Shown here piece by piece: positions 5,948 to 11,154 of a stretch of DNA of 11,154 bases; position 1 is the stretch's first letter; each line of letters begins with the position of its first letter. The position numbers and the translations under genes were made by a program. This DNA is from Bacteroidales bacterium (lineage in GTDB: Bacteria; Bacteroidota; Bacteroidia; Bacteroidales; UBA4181): NCBI GenBank assembly GCA_031264715.1, contig JAISDP010000348.1, positions 1-11,154 on the forward strand. The letters run 5' to 3'. The notes below the pieces were generated by a model. It ran no database searches. It was given only the letters and a program-made list of their open reading frames with translations, and was not told the origin of the DNA.

Positions 5948-7078
5948 ATGCAAAAAATATGTATCCTGGTATTGACTCACAGATGTAATCTTAATTGCAT
6001 CTATTGTTATCAAAAGCATAAAACAGCAAAAGATATGTCTTTGGAAACTGCCAAAGACATCATAGAAACCGAAGTACGGCAGGCGAGAGCATTGAAGGAA
6101 GAAGACGGCGTCAGATTCAATCTGTTCGGCGGCGAACCCCTTCTCCGGTTTGATTTGATTAAGGAACTGTGCCAATGGGTATGGAAAACAATAGATGATG
6201 TAAAATGCGAGATGGTGATAACCACCAACGGGACGTTGCTGGACGATGATAAAAAACAGTGGCTCGCCGCGCACAAAGACAGGATACATTTAATTATGTC
6301 TGTCGACGGTAAAGACGATGTCCAGGAGTGTAACCGCGGATGCCATTCATCAGACCTGCCCATAGAGTTTGTATTGAAAACGATGCCTAAGCGATTTTTA
6401 AGTATGACTGCATCGCGACAGTCCCTTCCAAGGTTTGCCGATGATCTTATCTATTTTTATGAACAGGGCTATCGTGTTGAGGGAAAACCGGCACAGGGGA
6501 TAGACTGGCAGGAGGGTGACGGTAAAATATACGAAGTGCAGCTTGCCAGGATTGCAAACTACTATCTCGAGCATCCGGAAGTAACTCCTACCTTCCTTTT
6601 TAAAGATGCATCGTTCATTCAGTTATTAGGCAGCGAACCCAACGAGAAGTACGCCAAGATGTGTGACGCAGGGGTTACATTCGTTGCGTATGATGTGGAT
6701 GGCAAAAGGTATCCCTGTCATCATTTTATACCGAATGTTCATGGGAAAGAAGATATACTGGAAGATTTGAAGAATATAGATTTTTCGGATACGTCGAGGT
6801 TTATAGATGATGAATGTATGAAATGCGACATACTCAAGCTGTGCAGAACATGCTGCGGACGCAATTATAACGAAAGAGGCGATGTGAGGTTCAGAGACCG
6901 GAGAACATGTCAGATGGTGCTTGCCGAGTCCAGGGTTATCAGTTCATATCAGATTAAAAAACTGATGCGCAACAGGGATCGATTGACGTCCAAAGAGCTG
7001 CTTATGTTGAAAGCCGCGGTTAAATGTTACCAGCTATGCTGCGATTTCGAACGTAAATTTTATGCCAGGAACGGATAA
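5948..7078 (+). CDS. Radical SAM/SPASM enzyme, probable peptide maturase
   Basis: A cytosolic iron-sulfur enzyme that would cleave S-adenosylmethionine to start radical chemistry. It begins MQKICILVLTHRCNLNCIYC, so the CxxxCxxC site for the catalytic 4Fe-4S cluster lies at residues 13, 17 and 20. LFGGEP follows at about 59-64, TTNGTLL at about 92-98 and MSVDG at about 117-121, all landmarks of the radical SAM core. The C-terminal part has the full SPASM seven-Cys motif: Cys239 and Cys257 with GKRYPC, then CMKCDILKLCRTCC (293-303), then Cys321, so two auxiliary clusters are expected. Length 376 fits the anaerobic-sulfatase-maturase-like and peptide-maturase SPASM group. No separate N-terminal peptide-recognition (RRE) domain is present. 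An in-frame ATG at 5912 touches a Shine-Dalgarno-like repeat, but starting at 5948 gives the usual family N-terminus. The candidate precursor gene follows after 57 bases. No sulfatase gene is present in the window, which favours a peptide substrate. The actual modification is unknown. Confidence 0.88.
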   Translation: MQKICILVLTHRCNLNCIYCYQKHKTAKDMSLETAKDIIETEVRQARALKEEDGVRFNLFGGEPLLRFDLIKELCQWVWKTIDDVKCEMVITTNGTLLDDDKKQWLAAHKDRIHLIMSVDGKDDVQECNRGCHSSDLPIEFVLKTMPKRFLSMTASRQSLPRFADDLIYFYEQGYRVEGKPAQGIDWQEGDGKIYEVQLARIANYYLEHPEVTPTFLFKDASFIQLLGSEPNEKYAKMCDAGVTFVAYDVDGKRYPCHHFIPNVHGKEDILEDLKNIDFSDTSRFIDDECMKCDILKLCRTCCGRNYNERGDVRFRDRRTCQMVLAESRVISSYQIKKLMRNRDRLTSKELLMLKAAVKCYQLCCDFERKFYARNG

Positions 7079-7135
7079 ATAAAACGGAGATGCCGATAGC
7101 CGTAAAGTGGAGGCGTATTTTTTAATTTTAATATT

Positions 7136-7261
7136 ATGTTATTAGAAAATGAAGTGCTTTTGGAAGCAATGGAGTTGATCAGCTCCAAAGAAGATCAAAT
7201 TGATCAAGTTGAGATTTACACACCAGGCGGCTGCTCTGCGTGTGGCTACGGTGCTTATTAA
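7136..7261 (+). CDS. Candidate RiPP precursor peptide (41 aa)
   Basis: A 41-codon ATG frame ends in TAA at 7259-7261. Residues 1-26 are acidic and probably helical (MLLENEVLLEAMELISSKED, then QIDQVE), with nine Glu or Asp and no Arg, as expected for a leader. Residues 27-41 (IYTPGGCSACGYGAY) are rich in Gly, Cys, Ala and Tyr, with a CxxC pair, and look like a core to be modified. GG at 31-32 could be a cleavage point or part of the core. It lies 57 bases after the radical SAM/SPASM gene and 12 bases before an intrinsic terminator, so the two form one unit. The start is preceded by an AT-rich stretch and no near Shine-Dalgarno sequence. I do not recognise the sequence from known families such as sactipeptides, SCIFF or the GG-Bacteroidales precursors. 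The alternative is a short peptide gene unrelated to the enzyme. Confidence 0.7.
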   Translation: MLLENEVLLEAMELISSKEDQIDQVEIYTPGGCSACGYGAY

Positions 7262-7273
7262 TTAATGTCTCAC

Positions 7274-7308
7274 GAGGGTACCTCAAAGCACCGGGGTGCC
7301 CTCTTTTT
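7274..7308 (+). terminator. Rho-independent terminator after the peptide gene
   Basis: GAGGGTACC (7274-7282) pairs with GGTGCCCTC (7295-7303) over 9 bp including one U-G wobble, and TTTTT follows (7304-7308). A competing inner hairpin, GCACC/GGTGC, is also possible. It ends the radical SAM plus peptide unit before the convergent minus-strand operon. Read on the minus strand it lacks a T run, so it serves only the plus strand. Confidence 0.9.
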
Positions 7309-7369
7309 ACTAATTTTTATTGTTATGCTTTCCCCCGATGGGAAATACGCCCGATTCTTCTAACAGCCC

Positions 7370-8560
7370 CTAGTAATCAAAATTTGCCGGTTCGCCGTTT
7401 TTAATCCTCCCGTTGAGGATGGCTTTTTTGGTTTGTCTGGATATGTCCAGGTATGTATTAGAAAGGTCGGCATCCTTCTTTTCGGCTGTTTTTATACCCA
7501 GCTCGCAACGCATCAGGTACTCGTCGTATACAATATCCAATGCTTCGGCAGTTTTGGTGTTGATGTATTTCTTTGCTGCATACACAATGGCTTCGTCCCA
7601 GTTGAGGTGCGCAGGGAGGGTTATTTTCCGGTCGGCCATGGCCAGTTCTTCTATGGCATACTTTACTTCTTCGGGCGGTATCGGGCGGTTTCTTTTATGA
7701 TAATCTACCTCGTAGCCCTTGAATAGTTGTATGAAATGTTTATCTGTTTCGAATGCTTTGGCAAAATCGATGAGATCCTGTCCGTAACCGGACAGTTCCG
7801 GCCTGTTATCTGTTTCTACGGGCAGCGGCATACTGCTTGTCTGATTCTCACCATTGTTGCGACTTAGTTTCAGGTAAAAATTTTCCTTTTCCTCCCTCAG
7901 GTTGGGCAGGAGAAGCAGCGAGCCGGTACCTGCTCTCAAGTCGTAGAACTCGTACCACTCAGGCATATCGGCTAAATCGCCATCCTCATCCTTTTCCATA
8001 ATGATCTCATAATGCTGCCAAAACCAATACGCAGTGTCAATATCCGGCTCGTACCTGTCGAGAACCACTGTCAGCAGGTATTCCTTCATCATATCCTTCT
8101 CGTGTTCACCGATTGGCTCGATGAACGGACACGAAGCAATATGCTGTTCCCAAAAAATAAAATCGAAGCAAACATCCAGTCCCGGACGATTCAAATCTTC
8201 GAGGTTCGATTCGAATTTCAACAGGTTCGCACGCCATTTCAACTGTATGTTGAACAGTTTCTTTTGCAGGATGGCATGCAACGCCGATTCCGCTCTTTCA
8301 TGAAACCTGTATTCGTATTCCTCATGTTCGCGGTATTCGGAGTTGAACAGGTTGTAGAACCTTACAAGATTCGCTTTTGTCTGGGCATAGGACTGGATAA
8401 AATATTTGACATCCGCTGCTTTGAATTTTTCGAAATAAGCTGTTGCTTTCGGCGATTGGGTGATTTCGTCCGAAAACTTCTTCTCAAGGTCTTCGAAAAA
8501 TTTCGTATCCTCCTTGGGAATACGCGACTTGTGGTAAATAAAATCGTCAAATTCAATCAT
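7370..8560 (-). CDS. Hypothetical protein, 396 aa, behind pheT
   Basis: I do not recognise this protein. It is soluble-looking, with no signal peptide or membrane segment, and is rich in Glu, Asp, Lys and aromatic residues, with long predicted helices (for example FYNLFNSEYREHEEYEYRF and EEVKYAIEELAMADRKITL). It starts MIEFDDFIYHKSRIPKEDTK and ends NGEPANFDY. The ATG at 8560 was chosen because it lies 31 bases after the pheT stop. The frame is open further upstream to 8701, but those residues overlap the pheT coding end and read like shadow sequence. The upstream 31 bases are AT-rich with no terminator, so it is likely translated from the pheT transcript. A middle region (GENQTSSMPLPVETDNRPEL) looks like a flexible linker between an N-terminal part (1-230) and a C-terminal part (270-396). 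No catalytic motif is evident. No clear terminator is seen after its stop at 7370. Confidence 0.85.
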   Translation of the reverse strand: MIEFDDFIYHKSRIPKEDTKFFEDLEKKFSDEITQSPKATAYFEKFKAADVKYFIQSYAQTKANLVRFYNLFNSEYREHEEYEYRFHERAESALHAILQKKLFNIQLKWRANLLKFESNLEDLNRPGLDVCFDFIFWEQHIASCPFIEPIGEHEKDMMKEYLLTVVLDRYEPDIDTAYWFWQHYEIIMEKDEDGDLADMPEWYEFYDLRAGTGSLLLLPNLREEKENFYLKLSRNNGENQTSSMPLPVETDNRPELSGYGQDLIDFAKAFETDKHFIQLFKGYEVDYHKRNRPIPPEEVKYAIEELAMADRKITLPAHLNWDEAIVYAAKKYINTKTAEALDIVYDEYLMRCELGIKTAEKKDADLSNTYLDISRQTKKAILNGRIKNGEPANFDY

Positions 8561-8591
8561 CAGGATTTGTATTTTGATTATCGGATGCGCT

Positions 8592-11057
8592 TCATTGCCT
8601 GACCTGCGCTCCCGTTTCTTTTGCCAGCGCTTCGGCAATACGTTGCATCGTTTTGTCGATCTGCCTGTCGGTGAGCGTTTGCTCCATATCTTGCAGCACA
8701 AAACTTACAGCATACGATTTTTTGCCGCTTTCGACCTTATCGCCTTCGTATACATCAAACAGGTTGATGTTCTTCAACAGTTTGCGTTCGGTACGGTTGG
8801 CCGCATCGCATATCTCTGCAAAGCGCACCTTTTTGTCGACCATCAACGAGAGGTCGCGGCGCACTTCGGGGAAGCGCGGAAGATCCCTGTAGCGGTTCCC
8901 GGCCCTGGCGATCATCTGCAGCACGGCATCCCAGCGGAAATCGGCGTAATATACCGGCGCTTTGATATCGAACTGCTTCAAGAGTTTCCGGTTTACCGTA
9001 CCCGCCTCGACCAGCAGGTTTTTCCCGGCAGTATATGCCAGTCCTTCGGTAAAGATTTCATTTTGTATCCCGGCAATTTTCAACGACTTGATATGGATGC
9101 CTGTGCGTTTGAGTACATTTTCCGCGTAAGCTTTCAGGCTGAAAAAAGTGGAGGGCTGTTCGGGGGTGTTCCAGTTGCCGGCGGCTTTGTCGCCGGTGAT
9201 AAACAGCGCCAGGCGCTGTTTTTCGGTGTAACCTTTCAGCACTTGCCCGTCATGCTCCGGTTCGACAACATAGCAATTGCCGAACTCATACAGCTTCAGT
9301 CCGGTATTTTTCCGGTTAATGTTGTAAATTATTGCTTCCAGCCCGCCAAAAAGCAGCGTTTGCCGCATGCAGTCCAAATCCTGGCTTAGCGGGTTGAGGA
9401 TGTTGACGCAGCGGTTGGCCGGGAAGCGTTCGGATTGCCGGTAATACGAGGTTTTGGTGAGCGAGTTGGACATGATTTCGTTGAAGCCGCAACTGCCCAG
9501 GAAATCGCTGATTACATTCACCGCCTTTTCGCGGTCGGGTTTCTGCGAGCAGGTAAGCGTGGTGTGCATCTCGTCGCTGGAATCGACATTGTTATACCCG
9601 TAGATACGCAGTATTTCCTCCACTATGTCGGCTTCGCGCTGCACGTCCACGCGGTAGGGCGGCACCTTGATCACCATGGCGTAGGCCGTCTGGCTTTCGA
9701 TTTCGATCTCCAGCGCTTCAAGTATTTTCTTAATGGTTTTGGATTCTATTTCCTGTCCCACGAATTTGCATACATGCCGGAAATTCAACTCCATCCTGAA
9801 TGGGTTCACCGGGTTCGGGTAAATATCGGCGATATCGGAACTGATTTGTCCGCCGGCTATTTCCTTGATGAGCAGGGCGGCGCGCTTGAGTGCATATACC
9901 GTGTTGCTGGGATCGATACCACGCTCGAAACGGAATGACGCATCGGTATTCAGCCCGTGCCGCTTGGATGTGCGGCGGATATAAGCCGGGTTGAAATAAG
10001 CGCTTTCAAGGAAAATGCTGGTGGTACCGTCAGAAATACCCGATTCCCGCCCGCCGAATACGCCGCCGATACACATACCCTCGCTGGCGTTGCAGATCAT
10101 CAGGTCTTCGGCATCGAGCTTGCGTTCCACACCGTCCAGCGTTACAAATGATGTCCCTGCGGGGAGCGTCTTCACGATTACCTTGCCGCCCGTGATCTTG
10201 TCGGCATCGAATGCATGAAGGGGTTGAGCCATTTCGTGCAGCACATAATTGGTGGCATCCACCACGTTATTGACAGGCGTCAGCCCGATGGCGCGCAACC
10301 TGTTTTGCAACCATTCCGGCGACGGCGCCACGGAGACGCCGCTAATGGTAAGCCCGGCATAACGCGGACACGCCCCGGTGTTCTCCACGATTACCTCAAT
10401 GGGCCTGGTGTGATTATCCACAGCAAAAGCGTCAACTGATGGTATTGAATAATCGCGGTCTTTCGTAAAGCTGTTCGTATTGGTTGCCAGGTAAGCCGCC
10501 AGGTCGCGTGCAACGCCAATGTGCGAAGCCGCGTCGATGCGGTTGGGTGTTAATCCTATTTCAAATATATAGTCGGTTTCGATCTTGAAGTAATCTTTGG
10601 CGGGAGTACCCGGCGCTGCCGATACATCAAGCACCATAATTCCGTCGTGCGACTTGCCGAGTCCCAGTTCATCTTCGGCACAGATCATCCCGGACGATTC
10701 GACGCCGCGTATTTTTGCTTTCTTGATCACAAAACTGTCGTTGCCCATGTAAATGGTCGTCCCGATGGTGGCTATCACCACTTTTTGCCCGGCAGCCACG
10801 TTAGGCGCACCGCAAATAATACCAAGCGGCTCGCCCGTACCTGCGTTTACAGTGGTAATGCTTAATTTATCGGCATCGGGATGCTTGCGGCAGGTTAATA
10901 CCTCGCCAATAACGAACCCTTCGAGGCCGCCCTTCACCGGACAGTATTCCTCCAGCGACTCGACCTCCAAGCCTATGGATGTTAATATTTCTGATATTTC
11001 TTCGGGCGATAAAGAGGTTTGGATATAGTCCCGCAACCAACGATACGATATTTGCAT
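8592..11057 (-). CDS. pheT: Phenylalanine--tRNA ligase beta subunit
   Basis: This subunit pairs with PheS in the alpha2beta2 enzyme that charges tRNA-Phe. It binds the tRNA and carries the editing site. It is 821 residues, normal for the long bacterial form. Visible domains are an N-terminal MQISYRWLRDYI start, an EMAP/OB-fold tRNA-binding domain at about 43-155 (CRKHPDADKLSITTVNAG, ICGAPNVAAGQKVV), the conserved GLTPNRIDAASHIGVARDLA at 168-187, the B3/B4 editing domain at about 215-395 (NNVVDATNYVLHE, FERGID), B5 at about 415-490 ending EEILRIYGYNN, a catalytic-like core at about 495-715, and the ferredoxin-fold anticodon-binding domain at 727-820 (FPEVRRDLSLMVDK). The ATG at 11057 gives the standard N-terminus. 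pheS is not beside it in the window, which is common in Bacteroidetes. Confidence 0.98.
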   Translation of the reverse strand: MQISYRWLRDYIQTSLSPEEISEILTSIGLEVESLEEYCPVKGGLEGFVIGEVLTCRKHPDADKLSITTVNAGTGEPLGIICGAPNVAAGQKVVIATIGTTIYMGNDSFVIKKAKIRGVESSGMICAEDELGLGKSHDGIMVLDVSAAPGTPAKDYFKIETDYIFEIGLTPNRIDAASHIGVARDLAAYLATNTNSFTKDRDYSIPSVDAFAVDNHTRPIEVIVENTGACPRYAGLTISGVSVAPSPEWLQNRLRAIGLTPVNNVVDATNYVLHEMAQPLHAFDADKITGGKVIVKTLPAGTSFVTLDGVERKLDAEDLMICNASEGMCIGGVFGGRESGISDGTTSIFLESAYFNPAYIRRTSKRHGLNTDASFRFERGIDPSNTVYALKRAALLIKEIAGGQISSDIADIYPNPVNPFRMELNFRHVCKFVGQEIESKTIKKILEALEIEIESQTAYAMVIKVPPYRVDVQREADIVEEILRIYGYNNVDSSDEMHTTLTCSQKPDREKAVNVISDFLGSCGFNEIMSNSLTKTSYYRQSERFPANRCVNILNPLSQDLDCMRQTLLFGGLEAIIYNINRKNTGLKLYEFGNCYVVEPEHDGQVLKGYTEKQRLALFITGDKAAGNWNTPEQPSTFFSLKAYAENVLKRTGIHIKSLKIAGIQNEIFTEGLAYTAGKNLLVEAGTVNRKLLKQFDIKAPVYYADFRWDAVLQMIARAGNRYRDLPRFPEVRRDLSLMVDKKVRFAEICDAANRTERKLLKNINLFDVYEGDKVESGKKSYAVSFVLQDMEQTLTDRQIDKTMQRIAEALAKETGAQVRQ

Positions 11058-11095
11058 AACTGCGTGTTATTATTAATTTTCTCCGATCTGACAAT

Positions 11096-11154
11096 AAAAA
11101 CCGGGTGTGCAAAAATCAACACATTATGGCATTGTGAAAAAAATACACACCCGG
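11096..11154 (-). terminator. Terminator-like hairpin upstream of pheT
   Basis: CCGGGTGTG (11101-11109) is the exact reverse complement of CACACCCGG (11146-11154). Read on the minus strand, the second arm is followed at once by five T (11096-11100), as in an intrinsic terminator. The spacer is 36 bases, with a small inner CACA/TGTG stem. It ends 38 bases before the pheT ATG. It could end the gene beyond the window or act as an attenuator in the pheT leader. The window edge cuts off the sequence needed to decide. Confidence 0.6.

Noticed and set aside
7090..7125. 11-codon frame (MPIAVKWRRIF) before the peptide gene, with CGGAG ahead of it
   Set aside because: Too short to support as a gene. 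It could be a leader peptide, but nothing else in the sequence argues for it.
7329..7345. TTTCCC/GGGAAA hairpin as terminator for the minus-strand operon
   Set aside because: The stem is short and there is no T run after it on either strand.
8561..8701. N-terminal extension of the hypothetical protein up to 8701
   Set aside because: The extension overlaps the coding end of pheT in another frame and is Arg/Lys/Cys-rich shadow sequence. The ATG at 8560 fits the gene spacing.
8574..9389. Long plus-strand frames opposite pheT (also 9435-9938 and others)
   Set aside because: They are antisense shadows of the well-identified synthetase gene.

Overview
The window looks like a chromosomal segment of a Bacteroidetes bacterium, most likely Bacteroidales. 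Pointers are the rpoA-rplQ end of the ribosomal operon with an extended L17 tail, a Bvu_2165-type HU-like/DUF4469 protein (a family I know from Bacteroidales), a lipoprotein with 21-residue leucine-rich repeats, a promoter matching the Bacteroidetes TTTG-N19-TAnnTTTG pattern, and mostly absent Shine-Dalgarno sequences. Species cannot be read from the window.

Layout. (1) 1-1222: the 3' part of rpoA, then rplQ, ending at a strong intrinsic terminator. (2) 1223-2009: about 790 bases without a confident gene. They hold inverted repeats, two possible remnant reading frames, one good Bacteroidetes promoter (1721-1751), a roughly 170-base transcribed leader and a second strong terminator (1929-1963) placed 46 bases before the next gene. 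(3) 2010-5788: a large surface lipoprotein that joins a caspase-like (clan CD) cysteine peptidase domain to 19 leucine-rich repeats, followed by the HU-like/DUF4469 protein. (4) 5789-7308: five exact-period 23-bp tandem repeats, a radical SAM/SPASM enzyme, a 41-codon peptide gene with a Gly/Cys/Tyr-rich tail, and an intrinsic terminator. This reads as a minimal RiPP (ribosomally made, enzyme-modified peptide) locus and is the most interesting part of the window. (5) 7370-11057, minus strand: pheT (phenylalanyl-tRNA synthetase beta chain) and, 31 bases behind it, a 396-residue protein I do not recognise. A terminator-like hairpin lies upstream of pheT at the window edge.

How it fits together. 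The two ends are housekeeping (transcription/translation). The middle is an accessory block inserted between them, all on the plus strand and convergent with pheT. In the RiPP-like unit the radical SAM enzyme carries the CxxxCxxC cluster site and a complete seven-cysteine SPASM motif. The tiny peptide 57 bases downstream has an acidic leader-like N-terminus and a C-terminal tail with two Cys, three Gly after the GG pair and two Tyr. No transporter, protease or immunity gene is visible beside it, so export and function are unknown.
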